From NCBI RefSeq assembly GCF_003945595.2, contig NW_024105087.1, positions 5,089,001-5,153,000 on the forward strand: DNA of 64,000 nt, in the 5' to 3' direction. The translations under genes were made by a program, and so were the position numbers. Shown here piece after piece: positions 46,901 to 61,900 of this stretch (its first letter is position 1; every line of letters starts with the position of its first letter). Under the pieces are notes generated by a model. The model had not been told where the DNA came from and did not search any database. It saw nothing but the letters and a program-made list of their open reading frames with translations. This DNA comes from Pipra filicauda (lineage: Eukaryota > Chordata > Aves > Passeriformes > Pipridae).

Positions 46901-49900
46901 TTGGGTTTGATTTGTTCAGTTAGTAAAATTCCCTAACAAGCAATTTTTATCTGACTGAATAAGCACAGGATGGTGGTGTGGAAATGGGCAAATGTTTCGT
47001 GTCCATCCCTGTTATTTTTAATCCTCAAATAGTTATTTATACAAATAAGTCAAGTTGTGGTATCCTTTTGTATACAGGGAAGGAAAAAATGGCCTGTGCT
47101 GAGATGAAAATTTCTCGGAAGCTTGCTTGAGACTTTGCTGGCTGCTGTGGAGAGAGTATTTCCACCCAATGGTGTCATGTCACAAGACATGCAACAGCAT
47201 TTTTTTAAGGTCAGCTGTTTTCAGCTGCCCTCTTGTTGAAGAGGTAACAGGTGTCTACAGGTGAAGCACAGCCCTTACGTTTGTTAATTTTTCTTCCACA
47301 AGCAAAATATGTACTTTCTTTGCCATTAGTGTGTTTAGAATCCATGTCTCAAGAAATTACTCCTGCCTGTATCCATGGGATCTTGCCATGGATCCTTCAA
47401 CTGCGTGTGTGCAAAAATGTACAAGCCTTTGGTGAATATAACTTCAAGCACTCCCAACCTGGAGCTGGGAATGTGTCAGATCTTATAGGAAGTGTTGGGA
47501 ATGTCATCGCCCAGCAGTGAGACCTCCAGCAGAATAATAGGAGTGTTGTGTGGCAGTAGAAGAGCTAAGGTTTTTACACAATAGCATTGGGAAGCTGAAG
47601 ACACCACTCAAGGAACAGCTCCCTGCGCACGTACAGATATTAAGGCTGTGGGTTGGTTGTGAGGGGGGCTTTGCATCAAAGGGTTGGCAGGAAGTGACTG
47701 TAGGCAGAAGCTGTGACACACACCTCGGGAGAAAGGCGACCACAACCAGAAATCAGATGGACTCTGACAGGAAGTTCAAACAGGATGTGTTTTTGTGGCT
47801 GGAGTACAGATTTCTTCTAGTCTGTCTCTCACCACGGCCAGCACACTGGGTGTTCTTCTGGTCCGTGTTTCATTGTTGGTGCTTCTGGCTTTCTTTGCTT
47901 CTGGCTCGTGATCTTTCTGTCTGCCTGAGCCCCCACGGGGTGACAGAGGAGAAGCACTGAGCAGTCTGAAGGGGATCTGGCAGCCCCAGCTAAGGGTCTC
48001 CTGCCTGCAGACTTGGGGCCATGGGAACAGCAGCTGTGTCAGGGCTAAACTGTCCATGAGAGTGGCAATTCCTAGGAGAGAGTGAGGCTTGTGCATCTTG
48101 TTCTGAGCTCACTGTGCTGGGCTTTGCACCAGCACAGGAGTAAATGGGGCTCACTTCCTCTGAACAAGACGTAGAACCAAGGCCCTGACCCTTGGTGGCT
48201 ATCTTGACCCAAGATCTGTCACCTTCCTAGTAGGAGCAAGTGTGATAACAAATCTGGGACAGCATCCAGCCTTGATAATTACTTTTCACATACTCTCTGT
48301 GCAAAATGCCACATCTTGAAGTCCTCATCACTTGAAGTGTGCAGGCACTGTTAGTGCAACAGTAACTGGGCTGCATTGTCTTTTTTTCCCTTTTTAATTT
48401 TTTTTTTAATTCTTTGGTCTCCTCTGAATAGCAACTCCCCTTACCCCCCTTGGAAGAAAGTACTAGGCTAGGCGAGCCACTGTTCTGATCTCACAAGGCA
48501 TGTCCTCTGTCTTGTTTGAAGTGGTGAGCAGTTTCCCCCACATTTTTTCCCCCACTGTTGGTAGTGATGAGACAGAGGTGATCTGGGAGTTTTGCCCTGC
48601 TTCCTGGCACTGGGTGTTGTATGTCCCCGTGCTGGCCGAGGTGGGATTTGTAATCGCTTGACTCAAAACCAAGTTGGCGATGGGCTGCATCAGCACCAGC
48701 AAAACATTTGTTACATTTTGGAACATGCAAAAAGCTCAAAGGTTCACAAAACTTATCCAGTCCCAAAGTCTGTTTTGGATAATAGTGCTGTGGTGGGATC
48801 TGTGTTTGGAACAACTTGCACAACCCCAAACGGTGTCAGGTTCAAAGTAGTCACCTTGCTGTGTTTGAATGCAGTGTTCAGATCCCTTATTTCTGCAAGG
48901 CACTGTGAGGTGTTAAGCCACATGTGAGAGAGATGCCATCAGTGGGACTGGCAAGGGCTGATTCCCTTCCCTGCTCCTGGCTGTGCTATCCCTCCTCTCT
49001 GTGCCACCTGTGCCCAGGCATGAATAGCCTGCACTGAGTGTGAGTTGGTGCCAGGCTCCATGTGTTGCCACTCCGTGGGAACAGCTGTGTGACGTTATTC
49101 TGTATATTAAAGATGGTTTATATATTGACAGTAGTTCCATTGTGAATGTGCAATTGATTTTGTTTCACTGCTACTATTTTCATGTCTGGTGCATTGTCCC
49201 TCTGAGATAATTGGGATTTGGTCCATCTAACTGGGTTATGTTTGACATTGGTAATGTGTGGATAGTTGCTCTCCCACAGTGTCTCCTTGTAATCTGTGCT
49301 GAAGAATGATGTCCAATCATCTCATCACTTTCAGGAGCCAGCACTGTGTGTTCAGATATGCAGAGTGAACCCAGTGCTTGTTGAGCATCTTGTTTTGGTT
49401 GACTTGCCTTTTTTATAACCAAATAAAAGTCAAAATCAATTTGGAATACACTGGATTCACAAACAGTGAATACATATCACGTTTCTAATGTGGTCCAAGG
49501 TTTCAGAAACAGGAGAAGTTCTAATTTTGATATTCAGCATACAATATTGTTGAAATTTTTTGGAGGGGGGAGAGCTGCTCCAATTTAAGCAATCACTTAG
49601 AGCAGAAGATGATTTCCTAATACCTGGGAAGTAGATATAGACCGTGGCAATATGTCTCTGTATCTTCATAAGAGACCAGTCCTCTGGACACTGAGCTTTT
49701 CAGAAGAGTTTGGCACTGGGCTTAGTAAAGGTTTTCTGGAAATCCAGCCATGGGGGATAATGAGTTGTTCTGGAAAACATGGCTCAAATGTTCTTTGCTG
49801 TTGATCTTCCATCCCATACATTTTTAAACAGTTTGCCTGGTATGGTTTCCGTTGCTTCTGTCTGACAGTGAGATGACACCTCTGTGCCTGGTGTTCAGAA

Positions 49901-52900
49901 TCACACTGATGTCTTGCTGCCTTATCATATTGCACGCCGAGAATATTTTATGAGCTGTTGGTGATCCTCCTTGTAGGCCTCTGCTTCCCCAAGATTCTCA
50001 TCCCCGTTGCAGATCCCTGTCTGCAGTTATCACTCCCCAAAGTACATTACTTTTCTTTGTCTGTCCAGGCAGATCTCTACTTTGAGCCTTGCTTTCCCTG
50101 TTTCCACATGGATCCTTTTGTGTTTCTTAGCTCTCTTGCTGCTGCTCCAAATTTAGCATCATCCGCAGTTGTAATTAATATGCTGTTTGCCTTTGTTTCA
50201 GGTCATTAATAAGGATGTTGAATAAAAATCTTCTGCCTATTGATTCTGGCATGTTCCCATAAATAGCATCTGTGCACAGGCACAGTGTACTTGGAAGCCT
50301 AGCAACCCGCCAGCTCCCTGCTTGCATAGTAGTTTAACCTCATATATCTTGTCTCTCTTGCATCCTCTTCCTGTCCCTATGCACTGGTTCTCTCTTTTGT
50401 CCTTTTGCAAAGGGTGACTTGTTGTTTTCTTTTTCTCCTCTTCCTCGCTGTTCCCTCTCATAAGTGCTTCTCCCACTGCTTCAATTCAGAAGCATTTTGC
50501 TTGTGCTGTGCTCTGTTGAGTGAGCTCACGGTTGGAAATGCTTCTGTCACACCTTGAGCTTCTGCAGGGCTCCAGGGCGGGGAGACTGTGTTCCCTGTCC
50601 AGGGGAGTAACGTGTTGGGATCCCCCTCACCATGGGGTGTTTGCTCCATTAACCTCTGGTTTGTGTATTGCAGAGCTTGCAGGGTGTCAGACACAATGGA
50701 AGAAGGAAGTAAAATTCCTATGTTTGAGACTGACTGCCAGGAGGCCTTCAGAAAGAGTAGGGAGAAACAAGGAGGAGCCCACTTAAAGCTTCTGTTCTTC
50801 TGGATTAAATAATCTTTCTTTTGAAGGATCCTGGTTTAGGAACCATATCCTGGTTTACCTTCCAGTCAAAGGCCTCTCAGGGACTGGTGTTGGAGTTGTG
50901 CAGAGCCCAGAGCTCTTGGCACAGGCTCCGCTGTTTCAGGTGCTTGCACCCAGGTCTCGGACTTTTCTTGGACCTGCAGCGAGCCCTCAATCCCCCTGCA
51001 GAGTTTTGGGTCTTCATTGGGATGAATTGGCTTCAGACAATTGTTCTGAAGCATATTCAGATCAATGGGAGAAAAATGGGCTTGACCAAAGCTAAAGCTC
51101 CTGTAATTATTGCTTTGAGCAGACGGTGATTCAAAGCAAACTGTAGCCAGCTGAAATTCTCTAAAACTGTGTGAACTTGGGGCTTCACCACCTCTCCAGG
51201 CCAAGCTAGCTATTGCTCTGGGGAGCTGCAGACATGGCACACAGCATTCTCACACCATCCTAGGGGCCAGGGAAGATCATTCAGCTCTTGTTCCAAGTAA
51301 ATTCTCAAAAGTAACAATTTTACAGTAGCAGAAGCAGGCCCAAGAAGGCCCTGCAGACCTGTAGACCTCCTTGTCACAATATTCAGAAGCTGCAGAGGTG
51401 TGTGAGGATGACACATGCCTAATAACATGTTAATTCCTTGTGAGTGTGATTTTGCTTTGATAAGTCATCCTGGTTGCAGAGTTGGCTAACTAAAACATGC
51501 AGAAGACTAATCTGGCTATTTTAGCAGCTTCCTCTTTGTACATTAGCTATCCCACTAAATTAAAAAGAAATATAACAGAAATTGTTTGGTTTCTGGGTTG
51601 TTTATTGGTGCTTTTCTTGTGGGGTTTTTTCCCCCTTTTTCTGCAATAAATATTATTTACTCTTTATTACTTAGGAGACCTGTTTATTTACAGGTCTAAG
51701 AGGGAGTTTTCAGTGTAAGGGGGAATTGCTATTGACTGGGCTGCTTTGCTCCATGTTGTACTCCTTTTCTATTTCATGGAGATGGTCATACTCCACACAC
51801 ACTCTCCACCCCCCAAAAATGAGACAGGTAGGTAAGTAGTGGCTGTCTTGTCATGTAGTTACTGTAGCTGTGCATGATTAATGTAAAATCAAATGGTTGA
51901 TAGTCTGATTTTTGTTTTGAGATCATAATTTATTCTGCAAAGGAAAGCTTGAGACCTATCTTTATATGGCAAATATTTTTCATCTTGGCTATTTATACAT
52001 TGGGAATTAGTGGTCAGGTAATATTTTTGGGCACTCTAATTGCTGTAAGAATCGTAGAAACTTGCTATCACCAAACAACGCATTTGTCTGACAGGATTTG
52101 TTTCTGGTCACTAAACTCCTGAGTAATTTTGTTTATTTGTTTCTGGGGATGTTTCAGACCTCGGGATTTATATTAGGAAAATTCCCGCTCTTATGATTCC
52201 TCCTCTGCAAAGCCAAAAAATAGGCATGTTGCGTGGGTATAAAGCCCCAGCGGCTTTTGCTTGATCACTGCAGTAGAGGGTTGGGGCTGGCAGGTCTCTG
52301 GAGGGCTGGAGAGGGCTGGAAAGTGCTGTGGCCCAGGGAAGCCCTGGGAAAGCCCCATTTGATCAGGACAGCATGCTTCTGGGAAGCTCTGAGGGTATTT
52401 CCTCAGTCTGGCACTCATTCTTGTTGGCATTTCTGCCTCGCTGCTTCCAGTCTGCGCAGGTGAGAGCTGGCTTGTTCCCAGCTGTGGCCCTGGGGAGAGC
52501 CCAGAGTGCTGGCTGCCCCCTGGGAAACAGGCATCCCCCTCCTCTGGCTGGGGCACAACAGGGGTTAGTCCCTGGCCTGAAGTGCAGCCAAGCTCACCTG
52601 GTCATGGTCCAGGGCTGGGGACCTGCTGCCTGTGCAGCAACAGCACTCCTTTCCCTCTACCCCAGGGTTTCCTGGGAAGTGTGAATTGGGAATGGTGCTG
52701 GGATGGGGAGTGGGCTAGGAGGTGCTGTTCAAAGGCATGGACACACAGGGTGGCATGTCGACCCTAGGGCAGCCCCCAGACTCCCAAAATGGTGTTGTGT
52801 GTTCTGCTGCAATGCTGGTGGTGTGGAGTGGGCTGAATGAAAGGGTCTCTGAAGCTGAGCTCTGTAAGAGCTGAATCATCAAGCAGCAAAAATCACTTGT

Positions 52901-55900
52901 ATTCAATGCAGCTATTCCGTGTGGTCTGTGTATCACCTACACTCAGCCTCTTTCTTGCACTGGACAGAGAAGGGAAGCAAAATCAACCTTAATGTTGCAT
53001 AGACCTCATTCTACCCATTTATCTTTAATTCTGGTTTTAAGCAATCATTCACGATTAAGATGGATGAATGCCTTGAGAAGCACTTGGTCGATTAAATGAT
53101 CTGTTGCTTTGAAGTGGTTGAAAAGCCCTTTTGTGCTTTAAGGAAGCAAAGAAACGGCTGAATGTGGAAGATTTCAGCCCATGACTAGCATGATGTTAAG
53201 CAGTCATAAAGCCCACAGACAATATTTTCTTGTAATGATTCAGGAGTCTAACCTTAATATTTTTATGTTAGCTGGGTAATGTCAGTATTCTGTGTGTCAC
53301 AGATTTGCTCCCACAATTACAGTCACTTGAGTGATTTGGAAGGCCTTATTTAGTGATGTTTCTGCACAGCTCAATATCACATACAGAAAATGGAAGGATA
53401 GGTTTTCCCTAATTTCATAGGTCCAAATCCTTGCTCTGACAAGCCATGTGCAAGAACTGCAAGACTGCAGTGGAGCCTGGAGTGTTGGGGTGTTGGCGTT
53501 TTTACTGATGTGAGACTAATCTGTAAATCCAGCAAAATCTGTAAATACTGTGAACAGAGAACGCATGATTTTAGGTAATTTCTGTACCTCCCTTCAGGCA
53601 GATAAAAATTTTAATTTTGTGATAGACTTCAGTGCACAACTGCACAAATTAGCTTTTTCTGGGAGTAGCATGAGCACTGCAGCCTGCTGAAAAGGAGAAT
53701 TCTTTGATGATGGCATCCAGAGTAGGTTTTAGGGAGGCATCATCTTTACTGGGACCATTCTGATTCCAGTTGTCTGTTGCAAGGAGGGCTTTGGTTTGCT
53801 GTACAAATGACAGGGAGATGACAGGAATTTGGGTCATGTACATAATGTGAAGCAGTTTGGGTAAATCTGTTTTTGATGGATTCACCACTGGAGTGGATAA
53901 GGTCCATGTGCTTCTTCAGTCTGCGGGGGTGACAATCAACACGAAATATGGTTGCTGTTATTTTACCGAATGTCTTTCTATTATATTTTCTCTCAGATGC
54001 TGTAATTTCAAGCACTGTGAGTTGGGAGTTGATAGCAGGACACAGGAGACACCCACCTATATGTACATATTTTTGTTTTCTTTTTGCAAGGACAGATGTT
54101 TTACATTACACAGTGGGAAAAGGTGATCGTGAATTCCTTTCTAGCCACTGCACGTCTAACTGGGTTCCCCTGCTGGACAGACTCTTGTGCAGACACAGGT
54201 AGAAAACCCCCTTATGGGGATCATGTTTTCCCTTTTTGTTCTGTTAACTCTGTTTAGGTATTGAAATAAGCTGTTTTAACCAAAACATTTCTGTGTGTGT
54301 AGGGTGGCAGGGAACCCTGGCTAAACAACACATTGCTGCAGATGGTGCAAACTCGTTTGAAGTTGTCCTGTAGTACTCTTGCTGTTTGAATCTACTCTTG
54401 GTTTAATTTCACACTTGTAAAATGAGCCTGTCCTCCTTAGGCACAGCATGAGAATTCAACACCTATGGGAGGGAGACATAAGAGCCTGCATATTATGACA
54501 GCTGGGTATCTTGAATGCGAGTAGTTGTAAGTGGTCCAGTTTATTTGGGACTTACATAATACTTTCCTCCTAACTGTTCCCATTTTCTCTCTGGTCTCTC
54601 TCCAGAAGGAGGAGCAGCTGTTCTTCCAACCCTTTCCCCATAGCCTTTTCTTTTGTTGCAAGTCAGAACAACTCAGGTTACGGATCATCCATCGCATGGG
54701 AATTCAAAGACACCAGAGGCGCAAACAGGGGACACATCAAAGGAGAAGCAGTCAATGCACAGACGTGTGGCTTGAGTAGGCAGGCCTGGGTCCACTGTCT
54801 CACTCCTCTGCCCCAGCCAGCCATTCCAATCCCTGCCTCTGGAAACACGAGGTTAACTGGCTGGAGCATGTGGGAACATGGCCCTTGCTGAAAGGGAAAC
54901 CAGGGATGCAGCTATGCTGTGACGGTGGTCAGTGGGGGTGTTATTTTAGGCATGAGGGTACACTTGTTTGAGCTGTGAGTCCACCATGGAGCCAATGGGA
55001 TGAGTAAGGAGCAGGCCTGCTCTTGTGCTGTCTTGGCCATCTGAAAAAATGCTCAAGGCAAGTTTAACTTGGCCAATTTTTTAATTAAGGGAAGGAAAAG
55101 CACTTCCTGAAACTGAGGGAGATGGAGAATGCTCCACTTCCTGACGTTTTTTAATACTGAGTCATGAGCTACTGACGATGAGAGAAAGTTTTATTGTGGA
55201 AACTCTGGCACAGTTTGCATCTTTAGGGATGGGGTGTGATGCTTTTAAACTAGCTGACAGATCAGACTCAAGCAAAGACCTGTCTGGAGGAGGCTGGCAG
55301 TGTCCTGGTGGGAAAGTTGCTGCTACTCTTCTGACAGGAGTGGTGAACTTTTACTGCATTGTGCTTGGCAAAGGCACACTGCATAAACATGGCATGGCAT
55401 GGTGCTTCAATGCTGGCAAACCCTCTGAACAAGCACTGGCTGAATGGGGAGGGCTGGGAAGTGGAATGATGTGCCCCTGGGTCTGTGAGGCAGAGGTGGG
55501 CTGAGAACCTCACCTCCTGTCTGCCCAGCCTCGTCTTCTGAGTGACCTTGCAGGTGTAAGCAGGCAGAGGCAAGGATCATCTTTACATCAGAGAAAGCAA
55601 AAATAATGGCAGTTGGCCCCTTGGCACACCCTGTGTTTTGTTTTTGTGTCTTGCAGCGTATTTCTGCTTCCTGATGACGGCTCTGGGCGTGACGGCTGGT
55701 GCACATCGCCTGTGGAGCCACCGTTCCTACAAAGCCAAGCTGCCTTTGAGGATCTTTCTGGCTGCAGCTAACTCCATGGCTTTCCAGGTGGGGTTGTGGT
55801 TGCCTGTTCAGATTCTTGGCCTCCAGGCAGCTTTCTCTCCTGTGCAGATAGCCTCTCAGCTTAGAGGCAGCAAAAGAAAGGAAAAAAAAATACCGGCAGA

Positions 55901-58900
55901 AAGACATTTATTTGCTGTAACACATTCTGCTGGCTCAGGGCATGCACAGCCCCTCTCACTGCCCACATAACAGTATGGATTAGATAGTCCAGGAGCAATA
56001 ATTATTTAAGGATCACACTGAATGTGCCCAAATCAGGGGCTCAGCCTCCCAGCAGCCTATCTGTGGCACAGGTCAGGCCCCACACTTCACAGGACAGCAT
56101 GGAAACTTCTGTAAGGATGAACTTGATGCAAATATGTCTACATAATCAAATGCCTTTGCTCATCCAGGCGGTTGGAGACTGTGTGCCCAGAAAGGAGAGC
56201 AGGCATCCTCTCACAATCTTAATTTATCTCTGGTTTATGCAGTGTTTTTCACCAGTAAAATTCAAATACATTTGCAAAGGAGTGTGTTACTAGCTCTGTA
56301 CTTACTGATAGGCAATCTTAGACCACAGAAACATTTGTGTAACACCCAGCTGGTTGTAGGAGTTAGCCCCGAACCAGTGTGAATTTGGTTACTCCTCTGA
56401 CTGGTAAGGATAGAGATATGAACCTGTAATAACATTAAACTTACTGAGCTTGGCTGCCATAACCCCTTGTGGTACCATGTATGTGCTATGCCTTGAGTTT
56501 TCAGCTTTTTCCCTTCAATTGGTTGGTTGACTTTTTGTTCATATACCTTGACAGAGGATGAAAAGAGTCTCTTTATTCAATTCTGTACTGTTCACTTACA
56601 ATCTTTGATCTATTTTTTTTTCATAAGGTGAAAAGAATTAATTTTGTTAATCCCTCTGGACATTACGAAGAGCACAGTGGTTTTTGGTTGAATGTGGAAG
56701 TGCATCCGTTTTGACTATAACCTTTCTTTATTCTGAACCATACTCCAGCTGCTGCTCAGTTCCTTGTAGAGCTTTACAATCCCTTTGCTCAGTGTGTTAA
56801 ACAACTGTTTTGAGTTTTGAGAACCCCCTGGTACTGTGCTCCTGTTACACAGCTGATCTTATCTTTCATAAGTAATTTAAATTAATGTGTTGAGCTGGTT
56901 ACAGTGAGCCTGCACACTGGGATTTCATTGCGTTCTGCTCCCCTGTTGCCATGGATTTTGCTCTCAGCCGCGTTGGCCTCATCACAGCTTTTGTCTGAGG
57001 ACATGGTGTGATTCTGAGGCAGGGAAGTACTTCAAACTAAATTCAGGCCACCTTTGTGCCCTTCATATCAGAAAGAAAACAAAAGGTCAAATTGCCTGCT
57101 CTAAGTTTTAAGCAGTCTGAAGCCTGCTGCTAATTACCGTGACATCGGTTGCCTGGTAAAGGCTGTTTTTACCACCACAAACTGACAGTGAGTGATGAGT
57201 TTTCAGGGACATCTCCTTCATGTTGGCTGTGGGAGGAAGAGGTAGCACTGGAGATACCTACAGCGTCCCTGGATGTTAAATATTGAGGAAATATGCAGAC
57301 TTCTTGAAGGACAGAGGAAAGCAACTTCGCTGTAGACTTTTAGCTTCATGCTGCGTGGGCTGTGACGTGCTGTACTTCCTCTGAAATACCATCAGATGCA
57401 GCCATTTTTGCTATGTGGCCTGGTGCATTTTTTTATGGTTGGAGCATGCTGAGCTGTGTTTCTTCTCTCCATCTAGAATGAAGCTCTCACAATTTTGAAA
57501 GACTGTGCTTCTTGCTGTCACATGTCTGTTTCAGACATAGGTAATACCCGGCTTATCGATCTCCTCGTCTTTTAAGTTCCAGCATCTCAGCTGGCACGTG
57601 CTGGTGTCTCCACTGCTCACTGCCTTGTGCTGATGCCATCGCTGTGACACAAGCTGTGTTGTTCAGCTGAGGTTGTGCTGGGTGCATTTGTGCACAGCAA
57701 GAGTGGCCGTATGGAAATCTGTGTCAGCACACTGAGACTGTTTCATAGCCCAGTCTATTGACACCTTTCAGTCTGCAGGTTTATTAAGGGAATGCTTAAT
57801 GAAACCTCGTGTCTGCATCACTGTCACAGCATGATACTGTCACTCACTGCTTTGGAAGGGATTTCACCCCTGTGCATACCTGAAATTTGATCAAAAGCTA
57901 TGTGTTCCTGAAAAAATGGTTGCTATTTATACGCTCGGAGCATATTTAACACATGCTGTGCTCCAGCTCTTGGTGTATTTATTGTCAACAATTCTGGCCT
58001 CTGGCCTTTATTTCCTCTTAGCCTTTGTGGGTTTTAATTAGATTAATTTCAGTTGTTTCACAGCTTCCTAACCCTTTCATCTGGGGAATCATGTCTTTTG
58101 CCAGCCCTGCAGGTGTTTGCTGTGGTATGAAAAGCCAAGGTAATTTCTCATGGTATCATTGCTTTTCCTGGTTGTCTGCTGTCCCACAAATAATTTATCA
58201 GGTGCTCTTGTGACAAACTGATCAATTTTCTCACTTTAAAAATTATTTCTGGTTAAGAAAGAGGACCTTTTCTAAATGTGCTTCTTGCATGACCCCATTT
58301 TATTTTTAAATTACTTAATCTTGGCATTTTCCAGTCATATGGATATTCTCACTGAAGGCACTTGAAGCAGTGTAGAGGTTTTCATTCCCTTTGATTTCTC
58401 CAGGAAGGTAAAGGTCTCCCCTTGATTTCACTGAGGACTTTGGTGGCTTCCTTTGCTTCACTCAGTTTGCTTTGTTTTCTCATGCAAAGGGATAGTTAAG
58501 ATGCAACATACTGGAATGCTGGCAAGGGGCTGATCTTCACTGCCTCCTCTCAATGGCTTAGATGAGTCAGTGCTGCAGAAAAGTGTTCCCCTCATCCCCA
58601 GCCCACTCCCAGCATCACTGTGTTCATGACATGACAACAGAACAGGGCTGAGCAAAACTGAGTGCAGTGGAGCTGAGATCTCTCTGGGGCTTTTGTTCCT
58701 CACTTGTCCCTTGTGTGCTCTTGCAGGCAGAGAGCATTTCTGCAAAGCTGCAGTTGGACATGGAGGCATCTGAGCTGGATTCTTTAGCTGCTCTTTGCAG
58801 TTGTTCCTGGAGTCCCCTCCAGTGCTTTCTCTCAAATGTTGGTAGCTGAGAGAAAGAGCAATGATTTCTGCAATGCTTTCAGCATTGGGTTTTTGTCTCA

Positions 58901-61900
58901 CAAAATATAGATACAGACAGTTGCCATCAGCCTGTGCTTGCTGTGTCCTGTGGTATATTCAGTGCCACCATGGCTGGTGCCCTGCACTTACTTCAGAGGC
59001 ACTGCAAATGGTTTGCCCGGTTCTCCTGGGAGCAAAGCTGCTGTGGTTGGTGGTTGTGGGTGCTGTTCTTAAAATTAACCCAAGCCTTTCCTTCCTTTGG
59101 GTATTACTGCTTGGGTACCTCCCTGAGTGTGCAAAGATGGAAATAGCAGAGGAAAGCACACTCTGCTAAGAACTTTCCAGTTAAAGTTCACACTCTTGTG
59201 AGCATTAACTAACATTTCCATGTTTTGGTGCCGGTGTTGAGCAATTCAATTCATACATGAGTATGTGGCCTGAGGTTTTGCAAGTGTTGTACGTGTTTAC
59301 AATGCCCTGCACTAATAGCTTGGCACCACTGCAAAAGCCACCAGTTTGGTCCAGTGCATTCAGCCAGTGCATCCTGCAGAACAAATTGGGAGGCTGAAAT
59401 CCCTTCTGCTCAGTAAACTCAGAAAGTCTCTCTTTATAGATCCAAGCGTGAAATTTTACAGCCATAAGGCATTTCAGTGTAATGTTGTACACTACAGTAG
59501 TTGTAGTGATCCACAAGCTTTGTCCCATTTTCAGGGCTGTGTTTGTACCTGGAGGGTGTCAGTGGTAACCAGCTGCAACCAGCTCAGGAAAAGTATGCCA
59601 GACCTAAGAGCCTCTGCACAGTAGTCCCCTGAAAATAAATATGCAAGCTCCCTCGTGGCAGGTTCTTAAAATAACAATGTATGGTATTTTAAGAACATGT
59701 ATGTACCCTGTCCTTTCAGCCCAGCGTCCATCCTCAGGCAGCAAACACCCAGGGTGGACTGATGATGGTGACTCAGACAGCAAATACCCAGGGAGGGCAC
59801 AGCACCAGGGTGGTCTGATGGTGGTAACTCCCAAGAGGCTGCTGGCTTCCAGCCATCTCCAGCCCTGGGACATGTCCAGTCTGTGTCACCAGTTCCTGGA
59901 GCAGGTCTCGTTCTGACAGGGAGCAGTGTGATGGGCTGGCTGTCTGCAAAGCCGGGGTCCCTCGGGATGTTTTTAGTCAATAACCTTTCTTGAGCAGCGT
60001 CAGAGAGGGGCTTGGTGCTGCCACTGCGTGGGGAAGGAGCTGGAGGTTGCGCTGCCCGGCCTCTCTCCTCTCAGCCCACCACGCTTTCTGTGCAGAACGA
60101 CATCTACGAGTGGAGCCGCGACCACCGCGTGCACCACAAGTACTCGGAGACGGACGCGGACCCGCACAACGCCCGCCGCGGCTTCTTCTTCTCCCACATC
60201 GGCTGGCTGTTCGTGCGCAAGCACCGGGACGTCATAGAGAAGGGCAGGAAGCTGGATTTCACTGACCTGCTGGATGACCCTGTCGTCAGGTTCCAAAGAA
60301 AGTAAGTGAGAGCGAGAGCGCTGGGCCCTGACGTGAGGTGGGGGTGGAGAGATCCTTCTGCCTGCTTGTCTAGTTGTGGCCGATTCCCTATTTTTATCTC
60401 TCCCTTTTCTCCCCTGGGGTATCCTCCCTGCCACCTTGATGGCAGGTGTTAGGACTGCCTTCCCTCTGGCCCCCACTGTTGCCATGTGGCTGAAACTTGC
60501 TGACTGTCCTTACGGGCCCTGCCACATAAGCAGCGAGTCCTGTCCTTGTCTCTCTGCTTTTCTAAAAAACCAGGGCTGGTTATGAAAACAGCTGTGGCAG
60601 AAGTTACTCGGATCTTGGCCTTCTGCTTTGATCATAGGAGCAAATGCTGTAATCACTAACTGCCTTAGTGCAGAAGTGCACATTTTACTCTGCAAAGTCA
60701 TCTTTGGCACCCGTGGGCCAGTGCAGGCCAAGTGTTTCCTCTCCCAAGACTGCCATTCTGCACAGGATTAATTATCTCCCTTGGGAATTAGCACAGGCCT
60801 AATTCAGTTTGCTACACATGCTAAGAGAGATGGGAAGTGAGCGACGTTCTTTGTCCTCTTGCTTTAGGCACAAGAAGACTCTTTCTGCCTGCAAGCATTT
60901 AATCCAGGCAGTTTGGAAAATTGCATAAGGCCATTTCTGTGTATCTTCTGGGTGAGGGGAGCAGTCAGTGGAGTCTAGAAATCAGTTTTTTTCTGCTAAT
61001 GCACAGACTTCTCTAATGCAAAAATTAACCTTGTATTGGAAATGCTCGAGGAGTGAGGAATACTGCCCTCCACATATGGTTGCTTTTACTGGTTCCTCAG
61101 TTGGCAGTGCCTGTTTGCAACAGCTTCCATGCAGTTTGCTGCAGCTGCTCTTGGTTATTACCTTTTCCAAGACAACAGCATCCCATGAGAAGTAGGCTCT
61201 ACTGCTTTGGTTATGCTGCAAAGGTGAAGAAGTGAAGAAGTGAAGAAGCACGTTTTCTGCAGGGAAGTTGTATCTTTGCAAATGTCTTTGCTCTGGATTT
61301 GAATTTAGGACTTTGGAGTTTACCTTCCCTTATCTGGGAATCAGAATTTGAGTTTCTCCTTTCTACAAGGTTGAAATGTTGGGGGTTTTTGACAGCATGG
61401 AAAACCTGGCAGGTCAGATCAGTAAGAATTATAATAAATCCTTCTTGTCATGTTTTGTTTTAAGGCCAAATTGTTAACTTTGCTGAATATAGTGGTGCTG
61501 CTGAGTTGTGTATAAGGTACCATTCAATCAGTTTAAAACCACATCACTTCAGCTGAAATCATAGCACTGCTCCAGGCTTGACTGACAGCAAAGTTTATCC
61601 TCTGTGAATAACAGAGCACTAATCCTGCATGTGATGTGAGAGAGAAGCTCACAGGTGAAGTGTCTTCGTGACAAAGTTTTCGCATGGTGAAAGCAAGTGC
61701 TGTTCCCCAAGCATGTATTGAGATATTGGTGCCCCCGAACTCCAGGTAAGGAGGTTTCTTATTCCAGGGTGGATGTTTCTGTCAAAGGGAGACAATGTAG
61801 TCAAGTGCTGTTCAGATGTTCATGTGCTGTTCAGCATGTCTTCATCAAAGGCTTCGGTCTGGGCTTCTTGCAACTCACAGAATACTTTTATTGCTGCCTG

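Larger units (their letters stand above)
34988..55656 (+). other. SCD5 intron 1 (20.7 kb)
   Basis: A very long first intron. It contains C- and G-homopolymer tracts near its start, a degenerate minisatellite near 43514, a CR1 LINE 3' end at 40967-41133, an older CR1-like stretch near 49720-50245, and a (TC)8 run at 45665. Several repeat-free AT-rich stretches (for example 44905-45440 and 53000-53400) may be regulatory. No exon of another gene was recognised on either strand. Confidence 0.6.

Noticed and set aside
34988..55656. A microRNA gene within SCD5 intron 1, since one (miR-575) is annotated in human SCD5
   Set aside because: I saw no matching hairpin here, and I cannot confirm the position or conservation of the human one from memory.
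55407..55907. 166-codon minus-strand open frame over SCD5 exon 2
   Set aside because: It is antisense to a well-supported coding exon and is a shadow frame.
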